Below are positions 32,305-41,258 of a stretch of DNA of 47,964 nt, piece after piece. Both the position numbers and the translations under genes were made by a program. The stretch spans positions 1-47,964 of the forward strand of contig JAFTSH010000004.1 in assembly GCA_017467405.1 (NCBI GenBank). Direction: 5' to 3'. Below the pieces are notes generated by a model that was not told the origin of the DNA, searched no databases, and was given only the letters and a program-made list of their open reading frames with translations. Within the stretch, counting starts at the first letter, position 1. The number at the start of each line of letters is the position of its first letter. The DNA is from Clostridia bacterium (GTDB taxonomy: Bacteria > Bacillota > Clostridia > Oscillospirales > Acutalibacteraceae).

Positions 32305-35300
32305 ATGCCGCTTGATAAGAAGATTAAAAAGGTAATGGTCATCGGCTCCGGCCCCATCGTTATCGGACAGGCCGCTGAGTTCGACTATGCCGGCGCACAG
32401 GCTTGCCGCGTCCTCAAGGAAGCAGGCGTAAACGTCGTTCTGGTAAACTCAAACCCCGCAACCATCATGACCGATAAGGCGCTCGCCGATGAAATATATC
32501 TCGAGCCCCTTACCGTCGCAACGGTTAAGCGTATTATCAAAAAAGAAAAGCCCGACAGCCTGCTTGCGGGTCTCGGCGGACAGACCGGTCTGACGATTGC
32601 AATGCAGCTCGGCAAGGAGGGCTTCCTCGAGGCAAACGGCGTCCGTCTGATCGGCACGAACGTTGAAGCCATCGACAAGGCCGAGGACAGAAAGCTCTTC
32701 AAGGATGCAATGGAGGCAATAGGCGAGCCGGTAATCCCCTCGGACATTGCCAACGATATCGATACGGCCTGCGAGATCGCCGACCGAATCGGCTATCCCG
32801 TAATCATCCGTCCTGCCTTTACGCTCGGCGGAGCGGGCGGCGGCGTTGCGTACAATAAGGACGAGCTCCTTGTAATCGCAAGGACGGGCCTTGATATGTC
32901 GCCTATTACGCAGGTTCTCGTTGAGAAATATATCTACGGTTGGAAAGAGATCGAGTTTGAAACGATGCGCGACTCGGCAGGGAACGTTATTGCCGTCTGC
33001 AGCATGGAAAACTTCGACCCCGTCGGCGTACATACGGGCGACAGTATAGTCGTTGCTCCTGCACTTACCCTTTCGAGCAAGGAGTACAATATGCTCAGAA
33101 ACTCCGCCCTCAAGATAGTTTCCTCTCTTGAGATCGTCGGCGGATGCAACTGCCAGTTTGCGCTTGATCCCGTCAGCTTCCAGTACGCCGTAATCGAGGT
33201 TAATCCCCGTGTTTCGCGTTCTTCCGCCCTTGCCTCCAAGGCTACGGGCTATCCCATCGCAAAGGTCACTACCAAGATCGCGTTGGGCTACACCCTCGAC
33301 GAGATAAGAAACGACGTTACGGGAAAGACCTGCGTCTGCTTTGAGCCCGCAATCGACTACGTCGTCGTAAAAATGCCCAAGTGGCCCTTCGATAAGTTCG
33401 CTTCCGATAAACGCAACCTCGGTACCCAGATGAAGGCTACCGGTGAGGTTATGGCCATCGGACACAGCTTTGAGGCGGCGCTGATGAAGGCGGTCAGAGG
33501 CGCCGAGATCTCGCTCGATACCCTCAACGCCGCACCTTTGGACGACCGTGACGTCCGCGAAAGACTCCACGTCACGGACGATCGCAGACTTTTCACCGTC
33601 TACGAGGCTCTTAAGGCAGGCGTCAGCATCGAGGAGATCCACGAGATCACCAAGATCGACCGCTATTTCCTGCATAAGATAGACAAGATCAGAGCGTTTG
33701 AGGACTCGATCAAAAACGGACTTGATGAAGAAAAGTATCTCCTCGGTAAGCAGCTCGGCTATACCGACGATTCGCTCGTCCGCCTTTCGGGTACTCCCGT
33801 TCCTTATCACCGTGACTGCGTCTATAAAATGGTCGACACCTGTGCCGCCGAGTTTGATGCCGTTACACCCTACTTTTACTCATCATACGACAACGCCTGC
33901 GAGTCCCGCGCCTTTACCCGTTCGGGCAAGCCGGTAATAATAGTTCTGGGCTCTGGTCCCATACGCATCGGTCAGGGAATTGAATTTGACTATTCATCCG
34001 TACACTGCGTGTGGACGCTCAAGAAGCTCGGCTATGACGTCGTCATTATAAACAACAACCCCGAAACGGTCTCCACCGACTACGATACCGCAGACAGACT
34101 CTACTTTGAGCCGCTTTCTCCCGAGGACGTTATGAACGTCATCAAGGCTGAAAATCCCGTAGGTGTCGTCGTTGCCTTCGGCGGTCAGACCGCTATCCGC
34201 CTTACGAAGTTCCTCGACGAGAGCGGCATAAAGATCCTCGGCACCTCTGCCGAAGGAATCGACCTCGCCGAAGACCGCGAGAAGTTCGACGCGTTGCTTG
34301 AGCGTTTCTCTATCAAGCGTCCCAAGGGAATGGGCGTTATGACCTGCGACGAGGCACTTGCCGCAGCCGAAAGTCTCGGCTATCCCGTCCTGCTCCGCCC
34401 CTCCTACGTAATCGGCGGACAGAATATGAGAATCGTGCGCAGCAGGGAAGAGGTACTTGCCTATATGCAGCGTATTCTCGAGAGCGGAATCGAAAATCCC
34501 GTGCTCGTCGATAAGTACATGGACGGCACCGAGCTTGAGGTCGACGTTATCTCCGACGGCACCGACGTTCTTATCCCCGGAATAATGGAGCACGTCGAGC
34601 GCGCAGGTATACACAGCGGTGACTCGATCGCGGTATATCCTCCCTATAAGCTTAACGATAAGATGATGAAAACCCTCATCGATTCTTCTCAGAAGCTCGC
34701 GCTTTCCCTTGGCACAAAGGGACTCGTAAATATTCAGTACCTTATTTATAACAACGAGCTTTACGTAATCGAGGTCAACCCCCGTGCGTCGCGTACCGTA
34801 CCCTATATCAGCAAGGTTACCGACGTGCCGATGGTCGACATCGCGTCCCGCGTTATGACCGGCTCGAAACTCAAGGATCTCGGCTACGGCACGGGCCTTT
34901 GCAAGGTGCCGCCCTACTACGCCGTCAAGGTTCCCGTCTTCTCGTTTGAGAAGCTGACCGACGTCAACTCCTACCTCGGACCCGAAATGAAGTCCACGGG
35001 AGAGGTTCTCGGAATAGGAAAGACCATGAACGAGGCACTCTTCAAGGGCCTTACCTCTGCCGGAATGATGCTCCGTACCGCGCCTGCCAACGGCGAGGTC
35101 GGCTTTCTCCTTAACGTCGATAAGCACGACCGCTACGAGATCGTCGGAATAGCCAAGAAGCTTTCCGATCTCAAGTTCCGCATCTATGCCACCGAAAGCA
35201 CCGCCAAGGCCGTTTCCAAACTTGGAATCGACGTTGAGGTAATCAAGAGCATCAAGGAGAGCGACAACGCCTTCAAGCTGCTCGAGAGCGGAAAGATCTC

Positions 35301-36336
35301 CTATATCGTCTATACGGGCGCCATTGAGGACGATACGATCGACGATTATATCGCGCTCCACCGCAGAGCTCTCCAGCTCTCGATACCCTGCCTCACCTCG
35401 CTCGATACCGCAAACGCACTGCTCGACATCGTAGCCAGCCGTTACAACGAGCGTAACACCGAGCTCGTTGATATTAACAATATGCGCTCCGAGAGACGCG
35501 TGCTTAAGTTCAGCAAGATGCAGGCAACGGGCGACGACTATATCTTTATCGAGAACTTCGACGGAGAGATAGTTTGCCCCGAGTCACTTTGTATCAATTT
35601 CTGCGACAGACACAAGGGAATAGGCGGTTACGGAATAGTCCTGATCGAAAAGTCCGACTGTGCCGACGCCAAGATGCGCGTCTTCAACCGTGACGGAAGC
35701 GAAGGCTACATCGCAGGTAACTGCATCCGTTCCGTCGGTAAGTACCTTTACGACAACGGCTACGTAACGAGCGAAAACATCACCGTTGAGACGGCGGCAG
35801 GAATAAAGTATCTTACCCTCTATACACGCGACGGCAAGGTCAACTACGTCAGCGTTTCGATGGGTAAGGCTACCTTCAGCCCCGAAAGCGTGCCCTGTAC
35901 CTTCGACGGCGACAGCGTAATTAACCGCGAGGTCAAGGTGGGCGGCAAGGACTATAATATCACCTGCCTATCGGTCGGTAACCCGCACTGTGTCGTCTTC
36001 TGCGACAGGGTGGACGATATAGATATGCCGACCGTAGGACCCCTTTTCGAAAACGCACCCTTCTTCCCCAAAAGGACCAACACCGAGTTCGTAAGGGTAG
36101 TCAACAGAAACACCCTTAAGATGCGCGTCTACGAGCGCGGAAACGGCGAAACCTTCGCCTGCGGTACGGGTGCCTGCGCAGCGGTTGCGGCGGCGGTCAA
36201 GAACGGCTTCTGCAACGCCGGCGAGGATATTACCGTCAAGGTAAGAGGCGGTGACCTTACCGTCAACTACACGGATGAGGGAATCACCCTTATGGGCGAC
36301 GCCGTGCTTATCTATACCGGTCAGACCGAATATTGA
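32305..36336 (+). CDS. carB: Carbamoyl-phosphate synthase large subunit fused to diaminopimelate epimerase
   Basis: The 1343-aa frame is continuous. Residues 1 to about 1060 are a complete CarB: two ATP-grasp halves (GSGPIVIGQAAEFDYAG near 14, GSGPIRIGQGIEFDYS near 552) and the C-terminal MGS-like allosteric domain. From about residue 1066 the sequence becomes DapF (LKFSKMQATGDDYIFIENF), about 278 aa, with DGSEG, GNPHCVVFCD and YERGNGETFACGTGACA. The second catalytic Cys is present (C1286). At the first, the usual C-G-N-G reads A-G-N-C (A1137, C1140). There is no stop, frameshift or internal RBS at the junction, only a GTG at 35500. CarB makes carbamoyl phosphate for argF; the DapF part belongs to lysine and peptidoglycan synthesis. 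Confidence 0.93.
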   Translation: MPLDKKIKKVMVIGSGPIVIGQAAEFDYAGAQACRVLKEAGVNVVLVNSNPATIMTDKALADEIYLEPLTVATVKRIIKKEKPDSLLAGLGGQTGLTIAMQLGKEGFLEANGVRLIGTNVEAIDKAEDRKLFKDAMEAIGEPVIPSDIANDIDTACEIADRIGYPVIIRPAFTLGGAGGGVAYNKDELLVIARTGLDMSPITQVLVEKYIYGWKEIEFETMRDSAGNVIAVCSMENFDPVGVHTGDSIVVAPALTLSSKEYNMLRNSALKIVSSLEIVGGCNCQFALDPVSFQYAVIEVNPRVSRSSALASKATGYPIAKVTTKIALGYTLDEIRNDVTGKTCVCFEPAIDYVVVKMPKWPFDKFASDKRNLGTQMKATGEVMAIGHSFEAALMKAVRGAEISLDTLNAAPLDDRDVRERLHVTDDRRLFTVYEALKAGVSIEEIHEITKIDRYFLHKIDKIRAFEDSIKNGLDEEKYLLGKQLGYTDDSLVRLSGTPVPYHRDCVYKMVDTCAAEFDAVTPYFYSSYDNACESRAFTRSGKPVIIVLGSGPIRIGQGIEFDYSSVHCVWTLKKLGYDVVIINNNPETVSTDYDTADRLYFEPLSPEDVMNVIKAENPVGVVVAFGGQTAIRLTKFLDESGIKILGTSAEGIDLAEDREKFDALLERFSIKRPKGMGVMTCDEALAAAESLGYPVLLRPSYVIGGQNMRIVRSREEVLAYMQRILESGIENPVLVDKYMDGTELEVDVISDGTDVLIPGIMEHVERAGIHSGDSIAVYPPYKLNDKMMKTLIDSSQKLALSLGTKGLVNIQYLIYNNELYVIEVNPRASRTVPYISKVTDVPMVDIASRVMTGSKLKDLGYGTGLCKVPPYYAVKVPVFSFEKLTDVNSYLGPEMKSTGEVLGIGKTMNEALFKGLTSAGMMLRTAPANGEVGFLLNVDKHDRYEIVGIAKKLSDLKFRIYATESTAKAVSKLGIDVEVIKSIKESDNAFKLLESGKISYIVYTGAIEDDTIDDYIALHRRALQLSIPCLTSLDTANALLDIVASRYNERNTELVDINNMRSERRVLKFSKMQATGDDYIFIENFDGEIVCPESLCINFCDRHKGIGGYGIVLIEKSDCADAKMRVFNRDGSEGYIAGNCIRSVGKYLYDNGYVTSENITVETAAGIKYLTLYTRDGKVNYVSVSMGKATFSPESVPCTFDGDSVINREVKVGGKDYNITCLSVGNPHCVVFCDRVDDIDMPTVGPLFENAPFFPKRTNTEFVRVVNRNTLKMRVYERGNGETFACGTGACAAVAAAVKNGFCNAGEDITVKVRGGDLTVNYTDEGITLMGDAVLIYTGQTEY

Positions 36337-36396
36337 TCGGAATTTTCGGCTCTTCACGGGTAATGATATTGGTGAAGACCGAAAAGGAGCGATCGT

Positions 36397-36585
36397 ATGT
36401 CCGATAAAAACACCGATATTCCGGCCGGATTCAAGGCGGCACTCGGAAGTAATCTGAAGGCGATGAAATATTTTTCTACGCTTTCTCAAAACGAAAGAGC
36501 GGCCGTGATAAACGAAACCCGCAGTATTTCGTCAAAGCAGGAGATGCAGCAGTTCGTATCTGCTCTGGGAAATCGGATACGGTAA
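36397..36585 (+). CDS. Small conserved protein, YdeI-tail-like
   Basis: The 62-aa product has a good RBS (gaaaaggagcg). FKAALGSNLKAMKYFSTLSQ and SSKQEMQQFVSALGNR resemble a small helical protein common in Clostridia and the C-terminal tail of YdeI/OmpD-associated proteins. Function unknown. It may be read through from the arginine operon, since only 60 nt and no terminator separate it from carB. Confidence 0.65.
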   Translation: MSDKNTDIPAGFKAALGSNLKAMKYFSTLSQNERAAVINETRSISSKQEMQQFVSALGNRIR

Positions 36586-36588
36586 ACC

Positions 36589-36620
36589 AAAAAGCCTTCG
36601 GAGCTCCGAAGGCTTTTTGA
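36589..36620. terminator. Bidirectional terminator between arg operon and glycyl-radical operon
   Basis: AAAAAGCCTTCGGA and TCCGAAGGCTTTTT form a perfect long palindrome with T runs on both strands. It can terminate both convergent operons. Confidence 0.92.
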
Positions 36621-36635
36621 TTTTGTTAAGTTATA

Positions 36636-38822
36636 TCAGACGCTCAGCTCGTCGCGACGGATAAATTCCTCCTGCGAGTTTCTGGACATATCAACGAATA
36701 CTGCGCTGTATCCCGTGATGCGCACCATAAGATCCTTGTAGTCCTCGGGATGCTCCTGAGCCTGACGAAGCTCGGCGGTGTCGGCAACGCTCAGCTGAAG
36801 CTGCAATCCGCCCTTTTCAAGATACGCGGAGAGCAGCGCACACATACGGACGAGCCCCTCGTCACCCTTTACAGCGTCCTTTCGGAGTCTTACGTTAAGC
36901 GCACCCGAGCTTATGCGGTCAAACGGAAGCTTTGATACCGAGTTGAGCAGGGCGGTGACGCTTTCAACGTTGCCCACGGTGGGGGAGAGGTTTTCGCTCA
37001 AGGGTGCACCGCAACGACGTCCGTCAGGTGTTGCGCAAAGGGTCGCTCCCTCCTGAATATGCAACATATCGGTGATGGTTACGTTGAAGGAGATGACGTC
37101 CTTTTCTCCCTTTTCGTTGACCGACTCCTGATCGACGATATCAAGAAGCGTGTTCATCAGACGAACGGCGTGCTTGTCAACGGCATTGTTATCGGTGCCG
37201 AATTTTGCCGCCTTGAGACATTGAGTGCGAAGCTCGGGAGCAGATGCGAAATCATCCTCAAGAGCCTTTGCGAGCTGTTCGAGGGTGCAGATCTTTTTGG
37301 TGAATGCGACCTCGTCGAGAGCCGCCATAATATCTGCCGCCGTACCGATGTTTCTGATAAGCGTATACACTACGGGGTATCGCACGCCGCCGTCAAAGAT
37401 ATTTCTCGCCTTTTCGATAACACCCTCGGTGAAGCATTCGGTGATGCTGAGGTACTCGGAAGGAGGCTGGGGATCCGAACGGTATCTTGCTCGGTAGGCT
37501 GCAAATCTTTCGCGTACCGAAGCTCTGAAATGATCGCCGACCGCCTCGTAGATCTCGTCGATCGACCCGTAGTTCCTTCTCAGTGAGCTGCCGTCAAGAA
37601 GGATCGCCATGATCATCTTGGGGATAGGACCTCCGACCGAAATACAGGTGCTGTAGCTCGGAACGTCCGGCCAGTTGCAGCCGTGCATGGTGTATTCAAG
37701 TGCATCCTCTTTGGCGATGCCTGCGTTCAGCATGGCGGGAATAACCGTTTCGTCGTTATAAACGAGAATGGATGAATTCTGACGCAGCTTGTCGCAGAGC
37801 AGCTCAAATACGTCCTCGGGATCCTCTTTGGTCCAGCGGTAGACGTATAAGGGGTTTTCGTATCGGGGCTGAATCCTCTCAAGGAACAGCTTGGTCAGCG
37901 GACTTGAGGGCTTGCCCTTTGCGGTGTATCCTCCGATGACGATATACGTCGGATCGTCATAAGCGTTGTTGCGGTCAAATCCGGTTATGTTTCCGCCCTG
38001 ACGGGGATCCGCCATCTGATGCTCTCCGCGTCCGAGGGTAAGGCACGCCTTACAGTTGAAATCGTCGATCAAATATCCGGCGTCCTCTCTCGTTAGCCTG
38101 CCTGCCGCGAGATCGGCCTCGTAAAGAGGCAGAAGCATCTCGTCAAGTCTGCCGTAGCAGATAGTAGGATTGAGGTTTCCTGCATAGAGGTAGTCGATGT
38201 TGAGTATCAGAAGGAAGAGCTGCAGAGCCTCGCGGAAGGTAGAGGGTGCGCCGAGGGCGACTTCCCCGCATATTTCGGCAAGCTCATCCTGTCCGGCTTC
38301 TTTTGCGGCCTCGCTGTATCTGGAAATATAGGTGCTGCAGGCGCGGTAAGCAATGAGCATACTCTCGATAAAAATAAGCTCTTTTTCGTCGGCACCAGCA
38401 TCACGCAGCTCCTTCAGCTTTGCTTCGGACTTGCTGATATATCCGCTGAGTCCGTGCCTGAGAATACTCTTCCAATCAAGCGTGATATGCGTGTGATTGT
38501 GCATTACTATAGGATTATGGTGAGGCTTGAGATGTTCTTCTCTGCTCCATATCTCCTTATATCTCTTTTCCTCCTCGTCGTCTGGGACCTTGTCTATAAA
38601 ACGTCCGAGAAAGAGGTCGTGCTCCGCGACGGGCACGGAAGCGCGTTCAAGGATATACGTCAGCCCTTTGGCAAACTGCATGGGCTGGGGAAGACCTTCA
38701 ACCTCTTTCCACGCCTCGTCAAGCAGAAACCAATGCTCCGTGAGGGTGCTGAGAGGCGATTTGTTGCGGAGCATTTCAATTATTTCTTCGTGTGAAGCTG
38801 ATGCTTTTTCCTGCATTTTCAT
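36636..38822 (-). CDS. Glycyl radical enzyme of unassigned type
   Basis: The 728-aa product is a glycyl radical enzyme. VRITGYSAVFVDMS near the C-terminus carries the radical glycine G704, ATPDGRRCGAPLSENLSPT is the conserved C-terminal block, and the thiyl cysteine is C382 in EYTMHGCNWPDVPS. It is not pyruvate formate-lyase, which has two adjacent Cys. The C-x-E motif of the known dehydratases and lyases is C-N-W here. At 728 aa it is somewhat shorter than most characterised members. The operon context (FGGY kinase, aldolase) points to a phosphorylated sugar or polyol as substrate. It is the last gene of the operon and is expected to be strictly anaerobic. Confidence 0.9.
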   Translation of the reverse strand: MKMQEKASASHEEIIEMLRNKSPLSTLTEHWFLLDEAWKEVEGLPQPMQFAKGLTYILERASVPVAEHDLFLGRFIDKVPDDEEEKRYKEIWSREEHLKPHHNPIVMHNHTHITLDWKSILRHGLSGYISKSEAKLKELRDAGADEKELIFIESMLIAYRACSTYISRYSEAAKEAGQDELAEICGEVALGAPSTFREALQLFLLILNIDYLYAGNLNPTICYGRLDEMLLPLYEADLAAGRLTREDAGYLIDDFNCKACLTLGRGEHQMADPRQGGNITGFDRNNAYDDPTYIVIGGYTAKGKPSSPLTKLFLERIQPRYENPLYVYRWTKEDPEDVFELLCDKLRQNSSILVYNDETVIPAMLNAGIAKEDALEYTMHGCNWPDVPSYSTCISVGGPIPKMIMAILLDGSSLRRNYGSIDEIYEAVGDHFRASVRERFAAYRARYRSDPQPPSEYLSITECFTEGVIEKARNIFDGGVRYPVVYTLIRNIGTAADIMAALDEVAFTKKICTLEQLAKALEDDFASAPELRTQCLKAAKFGTDNNAVDKHAVRLMNTLLDIVDQESVNEKGEKDVISFNVTITDMLHIQEGATLCATPDGRRCGAPLSENLSPTVGNVESVTALLNSVSKLPFDRISSGALNVRLRKDAVKGDEGLVRMCALLSAYLEKGGLQLQLSVADTAELRQAQEHPEDYKDLMVRITGYSAVFVDMSRNSQEEFIRRDELSV

Positions 38823-38860
38823 ATGATCACTGCCTTAAAATAGTATCTGATTAAATTTAT

Positions 38861-39769
38861 TCAGCTTTCGGACACGGCGCACTTTACCGTGAACCCTTTT
38901 TCTTTCAGAATATTGCCGAGAGTACGCATGGTTTCGTCGTCGGGAAGAGGAATATCCTTAGCGGGATAATCACGTCCCAGCGCCTCATATTTGTGGGTGG
39001 CCAGCTTGTGCATAGCAAGAAGCTCGACCGTTCTGAAGCGGGTGTTTTCGATGAGAAAATCCGCCGTTTTCCGAATGTTATCCGATCCGTCGCTGAATCC
39101 GGGAACGACCGGAACGCGTACGAGTACCTCTGCACCGAGCTCGGAAAGCAGGCGAATGTTCTCGAGTATTCGCCCGTTTGAGTGCCCCGTTGCTTTTACG
39201 TGCAGTTCTTCGTCCATAGTCTTGATGTCTACCATAAAGAGATCAACGCACGAAGCAACAGCCGTGACTATGTCCTTGCTTGCGAAAAGCGAGGTCTCAA
39301 CCGCGGTATGTACGCCCGATCGTCTGAGAATTTCGGACGTGCGGCAGACGAATTCGGGGTAGAGCAGAGGCTCTCCGCCCGAAAAGGTCACGCCGCCTCC
39401 GCTTTTATCGTAGTAGCGTTTGTCCTTTAAGGCAATCTCGGCCGCTTCTTCTGGAGAAAGCTCTTTTCCGTAAAGCTCTGCGGCACCGGTGGGGCAGGCG
39501 TCAACGCAGGCGTAACACTCCTTGCAAAGGGACGCGTCATGCAGTATTTTCCCGTCCTTGACCGAGCGTGCACCTGCCTTGCAGGCTTTAACGCACAGAC
39601 CGCACCCCGCGCATCGGTTGGCGTGATATCCAAGCTCCGAAGAGGGTATCGCGGATTCGGGATTGTGACACCACAGACAGCGCAGCGGACAACCCTTGAG
39701 AAAGACGGTCGTGCGTATTCCGGGGCCGTCGTGTATCGAAAAACGCTGAATATTGAAAACTGTGCTCAT
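38861..39769 (-). CDS. Glycyl-radical enzyme activating enzyme (radical SAM)
   Basis: The 302-aa product has the radical SAM motif C27-x3-C31-x2-C34 in FLKGCPLRCLWCHNPES. A two-cluster ferredoxin insert follows (CAGCGLCVKACKAG and CKECYACVDACPTG), as in activases of dehydratase-type glycyl radical enzymes. GGVTFSGGEPLL binds SAM. It abstracts hydrogen from G704 of the enzyme encoded next to it. The RBS is weak. The gene ends 38 nt before the enzyme gene, so the pair is expressed together. Confidence 0.93.
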   Translation of the reverse strand: MSTVFNIQRFSIHDGPGIRTTVFLKGCPLRCLWCHNPESAIPSSELGYHANRCAGCGLCVKACKAGARSVKDGKILHDASLCKECYACVDACPTGAAELYGKELSPEEAAEIALKDKRYYDKSGGGVTFSGGEPLLYPEFVCRTSEILRRSGVHTAVETSLFASKDIVTAVASCVDLFMVDIKTMDEELHVKATGHSNGRILENIRLLSELGAEVLVRVPVVPGFSDGSDNIRKTADFLIENTRFRTVELLAMHKLATHKYEALGRDYPAKDIPLPDDETMRTLGNILKEKGFTVKCAVSES

Positions 39770-39784
39770 TTCAAAAAACTTGAA

Positions 39785-40471
39785 TTAAAGGCGGGCGCGA
39801 AGCTCTTCAACGATGGCGGCGCCGCGGCTGGTTCCGATTCTCTCGACACCGAGCTCAATATACTTCAACGCCTCGTCAAGGGTGCGTACTCCGCCTGCGG
39901 CCTTGACCTTTATCTTGTCGCCGACACACTGCTTCATAAGCGCAACGTCTTCAAAGGTGGCGCCGCCTTTTCCGAATCCGGTAGATGTCTTGATAAAGTC
40001 GGGGCCGACGGAGAGAGCAACGTCGCACATCAGCTTGATCTCGTCCTTGGTGAGATAGCAGTTTTCAAAGATAGCCTTGCTTACAATACCTGCATCGCGG
40101 CAAACCGAAACGATACCCTTCATTTCTTCTTCGAGGTACTTGGTGTCGCCCATCTTAAGACGGCCGACGTTAATGACGTAGTCGATCTCCTGAGCACCGA
40201 TCTCAATTGAATGAGCCGTTTCGGCCACCTTGTTTTTAATGGTGGTCTGTCCGAGAGGGAATCCGACTGAGGAGCCGGCAAGAACGTCGCTGCCGGCGAG
40301 AAGCTCGCGGCAAAGAGGAATGTTGACCTGATTGACGGCTACTATTTTGAAGTGATATTCACGGCTCTCCTTGCAGAGTGCCTCAAAATCTGCAGCCGTC
40401 GCGCTGGCTGCAAGAAGGGTATTATCAAAATAGCGTGCGAGTTCATAAGGAGTGATTTTAATATCTGACAT
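39785..40471 (-). CDS. deoC: Deoxyribose-phosphate aldolase family protein
   Basis: ATG 40471 is used (aaagg 9 nt upstream; the TTG at 40480 is too close). The 228-aa TIM barrel has the Schiff-base lysine K161 in FIKTSTGFGKGGAT, the proton-relay lysine K190 in KVKAAGGVRT, and D98 in EIDYVINVG. The usual V-C-V-N-P segment reads V-A-V-N-Q, so substrate handling may differ from classical DERA. DERA splits 2-deoxyribose 5-phosphate into glyceraldehyde 3-phosphate and acetaldehyde. Here it is likely the cleavage step after the glycyl radical enzyme. Confidence 0.9.
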   Translation of the reverse strand: MSDIKITPYELARYFDNTLLAASATAADFEALCKESREYHFKIVAVNQVNIPLCRELLAGSDVLAGSSVGFPLGQTTIKNKVAETAHSIEIGAQEIDYVINVGRLKMGDTKYLEEEMKGIVSVCRDAGIVSKAIFENCYLTKDEIKLMCDVALSVGPDFIKTSTGFGKGGATFEDVALMKQCVGDKIKVKAAGGVRTLDEALKYIELGVERIGTSRGAAIVEELRARL

Positions 40472-40504
40472 AGGGATCAAACCTTTCTGTTTTTTTGCTT
40501 AATA

Positions 40505-41257
40505 TCAGCGTTTTACTTCGACTGTAAATTCAATTCTGTCTCCGCGGTAGGTAGTTACCGAATACTCCACCGGCTCGGTGTCGTTGGAAAAGCCGGTGAA
40601 AGATACCTTGAAAACGGGGTCCTTTTTGTCGATTCCGAGCAGCTCTGCGGCTTCTTTACCTGCGTGTGCAACCTCGATATGGCGTATAACGCGGTTGACT
40701 CTGCATCCGTAGCATTCCTCAAGCTGCTGATACAAGGACTGATTTTCAAAATCAATGTTGATCAACCCCGGGAATTTTGACAAGGGAAGATAGGTCTTAA
40801 AGGTGAAGGCTGCTTCTCCGTTTATATAACGGGTACGCCTGAGAAGATAAAGCTGCTCTTTTTCTGAAAGTCCCAGCTTCTTGTTGATTTCTTCGATTGC
40901 GGGAATTACCCTGAATTCAAGCACTTTCGTTTTCGGAACGGCGTTGTTTTTCGTTATTTCCTCCTGAAAGCTCTGAAGCACCTGCATGGTTTCACTCTGT
41001 ATCTTCGGGGCTTTTACGAAGGTGCCACGGCCTTTCTGACGTACAAGACAACCCTGGTTTACAAGATTGGCTATAGCCTGACGTATGGTTGCACGGCTGA
41101 CACCGAAAAGTCCCATCATTTCGGTTTCGGGAGGTATGCACTCATCAACCGACAGACGGCCGGATTCGATGTGCTCCATCAGAAACTGTTCGATCTGATA
41201 ATAAAAGGGAAGCGGGGTTGTTCTGTCGAGTGTGAAAGAATCAAAATCTATCGGCAT
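40505..41257 (-). CDS. GntR/HutC family transcriptional regulator
   Basis: The 250-aa product has an N-terminal winged helix (PLPFYYQIEQFLMEHIESG and VSRATIRQAIANLVNQG) and a C-terminal UTRA ligand-binding domain. RQKGRGTFVKAP marks the wing. HutC-type regulators usually respond to a sugar phosphate or related pathway intermediate. Its position inside the operon suggests local autoregulation. RBS aaggagg precedes the ATG; the gene follows the SMP-30 gene by 1 nt. Confidence 0.93.
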   Translation of the reverse strand: MPIDFDSFTLDRTTPLPFYYQIEQFLMEHIESGRLSVDECIPPETEMMGLFGVSRATIRQAIANLVNQGCLVRQKGRGTFVKAPKIQSETMQVLQSFQEEITKNNAVPKTKVLEFRVIPAIEEINKKLGLSEKEQLYLLRRTRYINGEAAFTFKTYLPLSKFPGLINIDFENQSLYQQLEECYGCRVNRVIRHIEVAHAGKEAAELLGIDKKDPVFKVSFTGFSNDTEPVEYSVTTYRGDRIEFTVEVKR

Positions 41258-41258
41258 T

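Noticed and set aside
32449-35361. Two long minus-strand frames of over 450 codons opposite carB
   Set aside because: The plus strand encodes a full CarB with all motifs. The antisense frames have no recognisable domain and no RBS.
35480-35520. Separate dapF gene starting at an internal ATG (35482) or GTG (35500)
   Set aside because: Neither has a ribosome binding site, and there is no stop codon before them. A continuous fusion is the simplest reading.
36636-38822. Annotation as pyruvate formate-lyase (pflB)
   Set aside because: The two adjacent active-site cysteines of PFL are missing; the protein has a single Cys in G-C-N-W, and the operon is a sugar/polyol cluster.
38861-40480. Plus-strand frames opposite the activase and deoC genes (for example 39539-40210)
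   Set aside because: Antisense shadows; the minus-strand products carry complete catalytic motifs.
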